From: Hyphomicrobiales bacterium
Lineage (GTDB): Bacteria; Pseudomonadota; Alphaproteobacteria; Rhizobiales; Aestuariivirgaceae
Direction: 5' to 3'
DNA: 8,901 bases
Assembly: GCA_027067085.1 (NCBI GenBank)
Contig: JAMOMM010000356.1
Location: forward strand, 1 to 8,901
The notes beneath the pieces are model-generated. The model was not told the DNA's origin. It searched no databases and was given only the letters and a program-made list of their open reading frames with translations. The position numbers and the translations under genes were made by a program. Of the stretch, positions 1-5,232 are shown piece by piece; the first letter of the stretch is position 1; every line of letters starts with the position of its first letter.

Positions 1-19
1 ACAGGTATGTTTTAGTCAT
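1..19 (-). CDS. prfH: Start of probable peptide chain release factor H (PrfH), cut by the window edge
   Basis: Only the first six codons are inside the window: ATG at 19-17, then M-T-K-T-Y-L, with the frame still open at base 1. The start codon lies inside the last codons of the RtcB-type gene; ATGACTAA holds both this start and the rtcB stop, an 8-base overlap typical of translationally coupled genes. Established knowledge: RtcB homologues of this subtype are very often followed directly by prfH, which encodes a release-factor homologue that acts on damaged, stalled ribosomes. PrfH proteins usually begin with a few residues leading into a hydrophobic strand before a G-P motif, which fits M-T-K-T-Y-L but does not prove it. 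The identity is inferred from position and overlap; the body of the gene cannot be seen. Confidence 0.55.
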
Positions 20-1196
20 TACCATACCTTTCTTCTTTGCTGTAGCGACGGCACTTATAGGTTATCATCGGCTTATAAACCGCGATTACTTTTATCAGGC
101 TTGCCTGTTCTAAATCAGCCACAACTTGGTCAATGTCTTTGTAGGCTTGCGGGGCTTCTTCGTATAACAGTTCGCGATCTTCACAAATCACCCGCCCACC
201 CAGCGCAGTTTGCTCAAGGTCTTGTGGGCGAAATTTGTGTGATAAACGTGGCTTAACTTCACCGCGTTGCCAGCGCCGACCCGCACCATGGGCCAATGAA
301 AACGCCGTGTCATCTTGCTCGCCAATTGGCTGAACAAGATAGCTCAACGTGCCGCGCGACCCAGGGATCATCACCACACCTTTTTGCGATGTTGCCGCCC
401 CTTTGCGATGCACAAAGGCATCCCCGCCGCGCCAGTTTTCAATCGTGACACTGTTGTGACAATTATCGGATACCGCTGCAATATCAAACCGTGCTTGATT
501 AGCAAAGCGCCGTGCAATAAGGGCGCGGTTGGCGCTGGCCCAGTTGAGCGCATAGTCATGGGATTCTAAATAATCCCAACCACTTTCATCGCTAGCCGCA
601 AAACCGTTATAGCCATGATCGCGTAGCAATTTAGTCCAAATTTCTTGGCCAAGGCCTCGTGAACCTGAATGCACCAGCATGCCGCAGCGTTTTGCATCAA
701 GACCGAGCAGGGCGAATGCGGCTTCATCACGCACTTCGTGCACCTGTTGCAATTCGGCAAAATGGTTGCCGCCGCCAATGGTGCCGATACCGTAATCAAA
801 CTGGCTTGGTGCTAATTCGTGGTCCTCAAGCCAGCGCGCTTTATCGCCCTCATATGGCAAATCCAGTCCGCGCAGTTTGCCTGCCAAGCGGTCAAGTTTG
901 ACCTTGCGGGCCAATTGATCGGTTTGCCAAAATGACATGCCGCAACCAATGTCGTTTCCCGCAAGCGCAGGGTAAAACATATCGCGCGACACAAACGCTG
1001 CCCCGATAGGATAGCCTTTGCCCGGATGCAAATCAGGAAAGCCAACCGCCAGTTCAATAGCGGGAAGTTGTGCCGTTGTTTCTAATTGTTGTTGTGCTTT
1101 ACCTTCAATCCAGCTCTTGTCAGAGGTGACAAGACGCAGTTCTGCATCATTAGATTTGGCTTCAGGTAAGCATGAATTTTTGTTGGGAGTGCCCAT
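12..1196 (-). CDS. rtcB: RtcB-family RNA ligase, PrfH-coupled type
   Basis: This 394-residue protein has the full set of RtcB active-site motifs: GNDIGCGM (81-87; metal ligands D82 and C85), GGGNHFAEL (141-149; N144, H145), VHSGSRGLG (175-183; H176), NCHNS (245-249; H247), VHRKGA (262-267), IPGSRGT (277-283) and AHGAGRR (302-308; H303 at the position of the guanylylated histidine). RtcB enzymes join RNA ends carrying a 2',3'-cyclic or 3' phosphate to a 5' hydroxyl, using GTP and Mn2+. At 394 residues it matches the shorter bacterial forms rather than the roughly 480-residue archaeal ones. No catalytic residue appears to be missing. The ATG at 1196 is the only reasonable start, because an in-frame TGA lies about 30 bases upstream. 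The ribosome binding site is weak: a GGA about 12 bases before the ATG. The next gene downstream overlaps its stop and is probably prfH. Together they would form the system in which PrfH releases the peptide from a ribosome cleaved in the decoding centre and RtcB reseals the 16S rRNA. The family is certain; the ribosome-repair role is inferred from the neighbour. Confidence 0.93.
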   Translation of the reverse strand: MGTPNKNSCLPEAKSNDAELRLVTSDKSWIEGKAQQQLETTAQLPAIELAVGFPDLHPGKGYPIGAAFVSRDMFYPALAGNDIGCGMSFWQTDQLARKVKLDRLAGKLRGLDLPYEGDKARWLEDHELAPSQFDYGIGTIGGGNHFAELQQVHEVRDEAAFALLGLDAKRCGMLVHSGSRGLGQEIWTKLLRDHGYNGFAASDESGWDYLESHDYALNWASANRALIARRFANQARFDIAAVSDNCHNSVTIENWRGGDAFVHRKGAATSQKGVVMIPGSRGTLSYLVQPIGEQDDTAFSLAHGAGRRWQRGEVKPRLSHKFRPQDLEQTALGGRVICEDRELLYEEAPQAYKDIDQVVADLEQASLIKVIAVYKPMITYKCRRYSKEERYGND

Positions 1197-1507
1197 AAGA
1201 AGTAAGTTCCGTTTGTTGGCTCATCATTGATTGAAGAGCCATAAAATTGACGTGACAAGGTTTGTCGTTTTTTGGATAAATCATGCCAGTCATCGGAATT
1301 CTCATTTCTTGTTTGGGTTTTAAGTCCAGTATGGACGAGGATCGTAAATAGGGTAGCCCTTCGCACCGCGCAACCCCAAAAAGCACAAAAGGTCGCAGGT
1401 GTGTGGTTTTTGCAACAGGGAACGTCGGAGAGCTAAGCGCAATAGCAAAGAGTATAGTCTTGCCTCATCCTCGTGCTTGTCACGGGGATCCAAAGTGGTC
1501 AAAACCA
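1197..1507. other. Gene-free stretch between hxlR-type gene and rtcB
   Basis: About 310 bases with no convincing gene. The side near 1500 holds a REP-like palindrome (1467-1489) and a hairpin at the hxlR-type stop (1494-1509). A short inverted repeat GTCCA-GTA-TGGAC lies at 1324-1336, next to a second GAGGATC. For rtcB, reading on the minus strand, a TTGTCA (1258-1253) followed 17 bases later by TTCAAT could be a weak promoter; this is a guess. A 47-codon minus-strand frame (1305-1162) overlaps the rtcB start by 35 bases but has no ribosome binding site and no recognisable motif. Confidence 0.5.
1467..1489. repeat. REP-like palindromic element of the alphaproteobacterial ATCC(T/C)CG type
   Basis: ATCCTCGTG (1467-1475), loop CTTGT, CACGGGGAT (1481-1489) form a nine-pair stem with one G-T wobble, flanked by TC and CC. 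The pattern CATCCTCG-N-CTTGTC-CGNGGATCC is familiar from abundant intergenic palindromes in many alphaproteobacterial genomes. Such elements typically lie between genes and can act in mRNA stabilisation or transcription attenuation, or be mobile short repeats. Only one clear copy is in this window, so repetitiveness is assumed from the resemblance. A degenerate partner may lie at 1324-1345 (GTCCA-GTA-TGGAC followed by GAGGATC). Confidence 0.55.
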
Positions 1508-1509
1508 CT
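1494..1509 (-). terminator. Possible terminator hairpin after hxlR-type gene
   Basis: AGTGGT (1494-1499), four-base loop, ACCACT (1504-1509) form a perfect six-pair stem that starts within the hxlR-type stop codon (1510-1508). On the minus strand it is followed only by a short run of Ts before the REP-like palindrome, so it is a weak intrinsic terminator at best. The two hairpins in series would still separate this gene from rtcB downstream. Confidence 0.3.
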
Positions 1510-1831
1510 ACAAATACTTCTTGCCCCACGCATGAATAGCCGACAAAACGGGGCCGAGATCTTTGCCTTTTTGGGTCAAAATATACTCAGAGCGCGGCGG
1601 GTGATCTTGATAGGATTGGCGAGAAATAATGCCTGCGTCCTCTAAAGACTTTAATCGTTGCGACAATGTATTGGGCGATATGCCATCCAGCGAATTTTGA
1701 AAATCTTGATACCGCCGTGCCTTGTGCAACGACATATCGCGCAAAATTTCAAGCGTCCATCGTTTGCCGATTAGACCAGCGGCGCGGGCCAAAGGACAAT
1801 CAAAGCGATCTGTATCGGGTGACTTTTTCAT
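1508..1831 (-). CDS. HxlR-family winged-helix transcriptional regulator
   Basis: A 107-residue protein that is almost entirely an HxlR winged-helix DNA-binding domain. The family signature is clear: CPLARAAGLIGKRWTLEILRD near the N terminus, then PNTLSQRLKSLEDAGII (recognition helix) and PPRSEYILTQKG (wing). The CPxARA cysteine (residue 12 from this start) is the only cysteine and matches the single N-terminal cysteine that serves as a redox or quinone sensor in relatives such as YodB. Sensing by this protein is therefore plausible but inferred. I chose the ATG at 1831; a TTG six bases upstream (1837) is an alternative giving 109 residues. Neither has a strong ribosome binding site. The gene is divergent from the MAPEG-family gene, with a perfect 15-bp palindrome in between. 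That is the usual arrangement for an HxlR protein that represses itself and its neighbour. Confidence 0.9.
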   Translation of the reverse strand: MKKSPDTDRFDCPLARAAGLIGKRWTLEILRDMSLHKARRYQDFQNSLDGISPNTLSQRLKSLEDAGIISRQSYQDHPPRSEYILTQKGKDLGPVLSAIHAWGKKYL

Positions 1832-1861
1832 ATGCAATTCAAGTAAACTTTTTTGTTGCCT

Positions 1862-1892
1862 TTGTCACTGCAATAATTATAGTAACTATAAA
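1862..1892 (+). promoter_or_regulatory. Predicted promoter of the MAPEG-family gene
   Basis: TTGTCA (1862-1867) and TATAAA (1887-1892) form a candidate -35/-10 pair with a long 19-base spacer. ACTATA at 1885-1890 would give a 17-base spacer. Long spacers are seen at promoters controlled by proteins that bind between the boxes, and here the palindrome fills that space. No experimental support. Confidence 0.35.
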
Positions 1893-1904
1893 ATTCGTAT
1901 TTAA
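1876..1904 (-). promoter_or_regulatory. Predicted promoter of the hxlR-type gene
   Basis: On the minus strand a perfect TATAAT (-10) lies at 1881-1876, preceded at 17 bases by TTAAAT (1904-1899), a poor -35 box. The -10 overlaps the left arm of the 15-bp palindrome, so a protein bound there would block it. The match is by eye only. Confidence 0.4.
1877..1891. promoter_or_regulatory. Perfect 15-bp palindrome, likely HxlR-family operator
   Basis: TTATAGT-A-ACTATAA is a perfect inverted repeat around one central base, in the intergenic region between the divergent hxlR-type and MAPEG-family genes. It overlaps the predicted -10 boxes in both directions (TATAAT on minus at 1881-1876, TATAAA on plus at 1887-1892). 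AT-rich, TACTAT/ATAGTA-like palindromes near the promoter are known targets of HxlR regulators such as YodB. Binding by the adjacent regulator is inferred from position and symmetry. Confidence 0.65.
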
Positions 1905-1916
1905 CTGGAGAAAAAG

Positions 1917-2315
1917 ATGACCATCACCCCAATTTATGCAGGACTAATCACTTTATTATTTATCGTGCTGAGTTTTAAAGTTTTTGGCGCGCGCGGTAAG
2001 GCCAAAATTAGCCTTGGCGATGATGGTGGCAAACACGAACAACTAACCCGCACTTTAAGGGCACATGGCAACTTTACCGAATACGTACCATTGGTGCTGA
2101 TTTTGATGTTGCTGGCCGAACTGTCCCAAGCACCCGTGTTGATCGTCCATCTGATCGGTGTAGTGATTGTGGTTGGTCGTTTAATGCACGCTTATGGTAT
2201 TTCTCAAATTCCGCAAGTCACAAAACTTCGCTATTACGGCACCGTCTTCACCATGTTGGCCTTGTTAGTTGGTGCTCTGACCAATTTGGCAATGGCGGTA
2301 ATAGCAGCAATATGA
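1917..2315 (+). CDS. MAPEG-family integral membrane protein
   Basis: This 132-residue protein has four predicted membrane helices (about 5-23, 54-70, 73-91 and 107-130) and the MAPEG signature RAHGNFTEYVPL (48-59), with R88-L-M-H-A-Y-G after the third helix. MAPEG proteins include microsomal glutathione transferases and leukotriene synthases; bacterial members of this short type are usually annotated only as MAPEG family, and their substrate is not known. The start is well supported by GGAG (1907-1910) six bases before the ATG. It is divergent from an HxlR-type regulator with a shared palindromic operator. This suggests induction by a reactive compound and a possible role in glutathione-linked detoxification, which is inference. 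It converges on mbfA with a 26-base gap. Confidence 0.88.
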   Translation: MTITPIYAGLITLLFIVLSFKVFGARGKAKISLGDDGGKHEQLTRTLRAHGNFTEYVPLVLILMLLAELSQAPVLIVHLIGVVIVVGRLMHAYGISQIPQVTKLRYYGTVFTMLALLVGALTNLAMAVIAAI

Positions 2316-2319
2316 GTAA

Positions 2320-2347
2320 GCCTAGCTTAGGCGAACAGCCCCTAAGC
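2320..2347. terminator. Alternative hairpins between convergent MAPEG and mbfA genes
   Basis: Two overlapping stems can form: GCCTA-GCT-TAGGC (2320-2332), and GCTTAGG (2325-2331) with CCTAAGC (2341-2347), a perfect seven-pair stem with a nine-base loop. The second reaches into the mbfA stop codon (2344-2342). There is no T run on either strand, so this is at best an unusual bidirectional terminator. The position between two converging stops is what supports it. Confidence 0.3.
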
Positions 2348-3298
2348 ATTGCCAATCAGTATTCCGGCGGCAAATACGATGAACCCTCCAACCGCGATTT
2401 GGAAGGCGGCGCGTAGGAACGGGGTGTCCATGTATTTATAGCGGATCCACGAGATCGCCCAAAGTTCGATAAAGACGATGATGATAGCCAAAACCGTGGC
2501 GGTCCAGAAGTCGTTAATCAAATAGGGCAGGGTGTGGCCAAGTCCACCAATAGTGGTCATCACACCAGCTGAAGTACCACGTATAAGCGGATGTCCACGC
2601 CCTGTTAGTTCACCATCATCAGACAAGGCTTCTGCAAAACCCATGGAGATGCCCGCACCGATTGAGGCGGCTGCGCCGATTAAAAATGTATTCCACGTAT
2701 CATGGGTGGCAAAGGCAGCAGCAAATAACGGGGCCAAGGTTGAAACCGAACCATCCATAAGGCCGAGTAAACCAGGTTGAATAACCTGTAACAAAAACAA
2801 ACGCTGTTTGGCATCAGACTCATTCAGCTTAGCATCGGCATCTAAATGCTTTTCCCCTAGCTTGCCTGCCAAAGACTCATGTTCTTTTTCAGCTTCTGCT
2901 AACTCGCTTAAAAGCTTTTTAATGTCGGGGTCAGCAGATTTTTCGGCGGACGTTTTATAAAAACGATACGCCTCCAGCTCCATCACTTCAGCCCGCTTAC
3001 GCATGGTTTCCAGCCCCATATTCTTGGTGCGCCAAACAGGAGTTTGTTTAATAAACCCTGCAATGTCAGCACGTCGAACGAGTGGAATAAAGTTGCCGAA
3101 TTTTTCGCGATATAGCTCTTGCAACATGCGCCGATGCTCGTGTTCTTCTTCGGCCATATCAAAAAATACATGGGCAGATGCTGGGTAATCTTCATGCAAT
3201 TGATTGGCAAAGGCCATATAGGTACGCGCATCATCGTCTTCTGATGATATGGCAAGAGCAAGAATTTGTTGTTCGGTCAGGTCTGAAAATGGGATCAT
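2342..3298 (-). CDS. mbfA: Membrane-bound ferritin MbfA (erythrin-VIT1 iron exporter)
   Basis: This 318-residue protein joins two domains. Residues 1-150 are a rubrerythrin/ferritin-like four-helix bundle with carboxylate and histidine ligands visible as E20, MAEEEHEH (48-55), MELEAYRFY (106-114) and EAEKEHE (135-141). Residues about 170-318 are a VIT1/CCC1-type membrane domain with five predicted helices and the conserved stretch QPGLLGLMDGSVSTLAP (174-190). This is the architecture of MbfA, known from Agrobacterium and Bradyrhizobium as an inner-membrane ferrous iron exporter that lowers intracellular iron and protects from peroxide and acid stress. The N terminus IPFSDLTEQQILALA fits the family start. 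There is no strong ribosome binding site. The gene is monocistronic by context, converging on the MAPEG gene and separated from the phosphomutase gene by an 84-base region carrying an iron control element. Regulation by Irr (repression when iron is low) is the established pattern for this family and is supported by that element. Confidence 0.95.
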   Translation of the reverse strand: MIPFSDLTEQQILALAISSEDDDARTYMAFANQLHEDYPASAHVFFDMAEEEHEHRRMLQELYREKFGNFIPLVRRADIAGFIKQTPVWRTKNMGLETMRKRAEVMELEAYRFYKTSAEKSADPDIKKLLSELAEAEKEHESLAGKLGEKHLDADAKLNESDAKQRLFLLQVIQPGLLGLMDGSVSTLAPLFAAAFATHDTWNTFLIGAAASIGAGISMGFAEALSDDGELTGRGHPLIRGTSAGVMTTIGGLGHTLPYLINDFWTATVLAIIIVFIELWAISWIRYKYMDTPFLRAAFQIAVGGFIVFAAGILIGNA

Positions 3299-3334
3299 AG
3301 CAAAGGGCAGCTTCGATAAATAAAACGAACCTAC

Positions 3335-3362
3335 AGTTTAGAACAATTCCAAACAATGTCTA
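3335..3362 (-). promoter_or_regulatory. Predicted mbfA promoter
   Basis: On the minus strand TAGACA (3362-3357) resembles a -35 box at 5 of 6 positions. It is followed after 16 bases by TAAACT (3340-3335), which matches a -10 box at 4 of 6. The start codon is 36 bases downstream of the -10. The iron control element sits between the boxes and overlaps the -10, where a repressor would exclude RNA polymerase. This is an eye-made prediction. Confidence 0.45.
3337..3353. promoter_or_regulatory. Iron control element (Irr box) upstream of mbfA
   Basis: TTTAGAA-CAA-TTCCAAA is a 17-bp inverted repeat with a single mismatch to the ICE consensus TTTAGAA-N3-TTCTAAA bound by Irr in rhizobia. It ends 39 bases upstream of the mbfA start and overlaps the predicted promoter. 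Irr is a heme-responsive Fur-family regulator that is stable and active under low iron. Repression of an iron exporter under low iron is what is reported for mbfA in other Rhizobiales. The irr gene itself is not in the window. Confidence 0.8.
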
Positions 3363-3368
3363 TTACTT

Positions 3369-3398
3369 CGATCAAATCATCGTCAGATTTTTTGATCG
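3369..3398. repeat. Inverted repeat at the 3' end of the phosphomutase gene
   Basis: CGATCAAA (3369-3376) and TTTGATCG (3391-3398) are perfect eight-base arms with a 14-base loop spanning the phosphomutase stop codon (3385-3383). On the minus strand no T run follows the stem, so a classical intrinsic terminator is not supported. It could stabilise the 3' end of that mRNA or mark a Rho-type end just upstream of the mbfA promoter. Confidence 0.35.
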
Positions 3399-4882
3399 TA
3401 CTCACCAACTTCATCATAAGTGGAAAGATGCGCATCGATGGTTTTAAACATATTTTCCATCAATTCTTGTGAGATAGGGCTTTCACAAACCACCACCAAG
3501 TTTGGCGTGTTGGATGAAGCGCGAACAAGCCCCCATGTGCCATCTTCCAGTACAATACGAATACCATTGACGGTGATAAGTTCTTTGATGCTCTGGCCTG
3601 CGATTTTAGCACCGCTTTTGAATTGCTCGGTAAAGTGAGCAACGACTTTGTCAACAATGCCGTACTTTTCTTCATCGCTACAGTAAGGCGACATGGTTGG
3701 TGAACCGTAAGTGGTTGGCAAATCTTCATAAAGATCGGCCATGGATTTATCGCCAGCATTGTCAAGCATATCCAAAACCATAATGGCAGACACCAAGCCG
3801 TCGTCATAACCACGCCCGAAAGGCGCGCGGAAAAAATAGTGCCCAGATTTTTCAAACCCCGCCACCGCGTCAAGCTGTGTCGTGCGCGCTTTGATGTATG
3901 AATGGCCTGTTTTATAAAAATCAGCTTTAGCGCCATTGGCGATTAAAACAGGGTCAGTTGCGTAAAGTGATGTTGACTTCACATCGGCCACAAATGTTGT
4001 GTTAGGCAGCTTTGATGAAATATCGCGAGCAATCATCACACCAATTTTATCGGCAAAAATTTCTTTGCCGTTATTATCAACAACACCGCAACGATCTCCA
4101 TCGCCATCAAAGCCAAGGCCAACATCAGCGCCAACTTCTTTAACTTTGTCAGCCATGGCGTGCAGCATTTTTAAGCTTTCCGGGTTGGGATTGTAGTTTG
4201 GGAACGAATGATCTAGTTCGCAATCAAGCTCCACCACCTCAACACCAATAGCGCGCAATACTTGCGGAGAAAATGCCCCCGCCGTGCCATTGCCACAAGC
4301 ACAAACCACTTTAAGGGGGCGAGTGATTTTCTTGTCTTTTGTTAGGTCGCCAATATATCGTTCGGCCATATCTGGCACATGAATGAGGCCGCCACCTTCG
4401 CGGGTTTCCCATTTGGCTTCAAGCACGATTTCTTTAAGCGCTGACATTTCATCAGGACCAAAGGTGAGAGGGCGATCACAACCCATTTTAACGCCCGTCC
4501 AGCCATTATCATTATGGCTGGCCGTTACCATTGCAACGGCAGGTACATCAAGTTCAAACTGGGCAAAATAGGCCATGGGTGAGACAGCCAAGCCAATATC
4601 ATGTACCGTGCAACCTGCCGCCATTAGGCCAGAAATAAGTGTGTTTTTAATGCTGGCGGAATACGAGCGAAAGTCATGGCCAACGACAATGTGAGGTTTG
4701 ATGCCTTTTTGATGCAGCAATGTGCCAAGGCTCATGCCAAGCGCTTGAATGCCATAAAGGTTGATCTCTTTTTCAAAAATCCACCGCGCATCATATTCGC
4801 GAAAGCCCGTTGGCTTCACCAAAGGCTGGCGTTCATATTCAACAGTGTTTGGCTTTAAGTCAGCGCGAGGCTTTAACAACAT
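3383..4882 (-). CDS. manB: Phosphomannomutase/phosphoglucomutase
   Basis: This 499-residue member of the alpha-D-phosphohexomutase family interconverts hexose 1- and 6-phosphates (mannose and/or glucose), feeding GDP-mannose, LPS, exopolysaccharide and glycogen pathways in the cytosol. All four family motifs are visible: the phosphoserine loop TASHNDNGW (120-128; S122), the Mg2+ loop GFDGDGDRCG (257-266; D259, D261, D263), the sugar-specificity loop GFEKSGHYFF (342-351; E344, S346) and the phosphate-binding loop RASSNTPN (454-461). Length is slightly above the usual 450-470, with a 25-residue N-terminal extension before GFREYDARW. The start lies one base beyond the DUF1289 stop (TGATATG holds both), and an AAAGG sits about eight bases before the ATG inside the DUF1289 gene, indicating translational coupling. 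The choice between mannose and glucose cannot be made from sequence alone; a dual-specific enzyme is likely. The symbol follows common usage and is less certain than the family. Confidence 0.93.
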   Translation of the reverse strand: MLLKPRADLKPNTVEYERQPLVKPTGFREYDARWIFEKEINLYGIQALGMSLGTLLHQKGIKPHIVVGHDFRSYSASIKNTLISGLMAAGCTVHDIGLAVSPMAYFAQFELDVPAVAMVTASHNDNGWTGVKMGCDRPLTFGPDEMSALKEIVLEAKWETREGGGLIHVPDMAERYIGDLTKDKKITRPLKVVCACGNGTAGAFSPQVLRAIGVEVVELDCELDHSFPNYNPNPESLKMLHAMADKVKEVGADVGLGFDGDGDRCGVVDNNGKEIFADKIGVMIARDISSKLPNTTFVADVKSTSLYATDPVLIANGAKADFYKTGHSYIKARTTQLDAVAGFEKSGHYFFRAPFGRGYDDGLVSAIMVLDMLDNAGDKSMADLYEDLPTTYGSPTMSPYCSDEEKYGIVDKVVAHFTEQFKSGAKIAGQSIKELITVNGIRIVLEDGTWGLVRASSNTPNLVVVCESPISQELMENMFKTIDAHLSTYDEVGEYDQKI

Positions 4883-4883
4883 A

Positions 4884-5165
4884 TCAGGAACCTTTTTCTG
4901 TAGAGCTGCCGAAATTCATAATATCGGGTGCTGTGTTTTTTCGCCGAGCTCGCGCTCCGCCTTTGCGTTTTTTTCGAGAGGTGAGGGTGGTAACGCGTTC
5001 GGAAAGCTCATCACATAAAACGCGGCGCTCCTCATTGCTCATTCGCATCCACCCAGCAATTTCATGGCGCGTACGCCCGCAACCGATACAGTGCTCAGTT
5101 TCAGTGTCGATGACGCAAATATTTACGCATGGTGTTTGTATAAGATTTGAGTTGCCCTTGGTCAT
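4884..5165 (-). CDS. DUF1289 four-cysteine protein
   Basis: This 93-residue protein begins with the DUF1289 signature: TPCVNICVID (11-20), then C26-IGCGRTRHEIAGWMRMSNEERR. The four cysteines C13, C17, C26 and C29 could bind a metal ion or iron-sulfur cluster; the family's function is not established. The last third is basic and of low complexity (RKKRKGGARARRK, 64-76) and looks disordered, possibly binding nucleic acid. In alphaproteobacteria such genes commonly lie next to cobT/cobS, as here (cobS - membrane protein - this gene). The start ATG is directly preceded by an eight-pair inverted repeat. No clear ribosome binding site is present except an AGG in the loop of that repeat. The phosphomutase gene follows after one base. 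Confidence 0.88.
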   Translation of the reverse strand: MTKGNSNLIQTPCVNICVIDTETEHCIGCGRTRHEIAGWMRMSNEERRVLCDELSERVTTLTSRKKRKGGARARRKNTAPDIMNFGSSTEKGS

Positions 5166-5189
5166 AGGTTTTCTGTAACCTGAAAACCT
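5166..5189. repeat. Perfect inverted repeat abutting the DUF1289 start codon
   Basis: AGGTTTTC (5166-5173), an eight-base loop, and GAAAACCT (5182-5189) form a perfect stem. On the minus strand the stem ends at the base before the DUF1289 ATG (5165-5163). The only purine-rich ribosome-binding candidate (AGG at 5180-5178) lies in the loop. It could be a protein-binding operator or an RNA hairpin affecting translation. No T run follows it, so a terminator is unlikely. Confidence 0.45.
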
Positions 5190-5232
5190 TGCGAAAACAA
5201 TAAAACCCAGCTCGAAGTCCCATATTTAGGAT

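Noticed and set aside
1162..1305. 47-codon minus-strand frame upstream of rtcB as a protein-coding gene
   Set aside because: No ribosome binding site and no recognisable family; it overlaps the rtcB start. Kept only as a low-interest leader possibility.
1320..1529. A 69-codon minus-strand frame containing D-P-R-D-K-H-E-D-E
   Set aside because: That peptide is the typical accidental translation of the REP-like palindrome at 1467-1489; the frame also overlaps the end of the hxlR-type gene, so it is not a real gene.
3460..3936. 158-codon minus-strand frame inside the phosphomutase gene
   Set aside because: It is a shifted frame of a clearly conserved gene with intact catalytic motifs, and its own sequence has no family features.
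4810..5178. 122-codon plus-strand frame opposite the DUF1289 gene and the phosphomutase start
   Set aside because: Antisense shadow of two well-supported genes; no ribosome binding site or recognisable domain.
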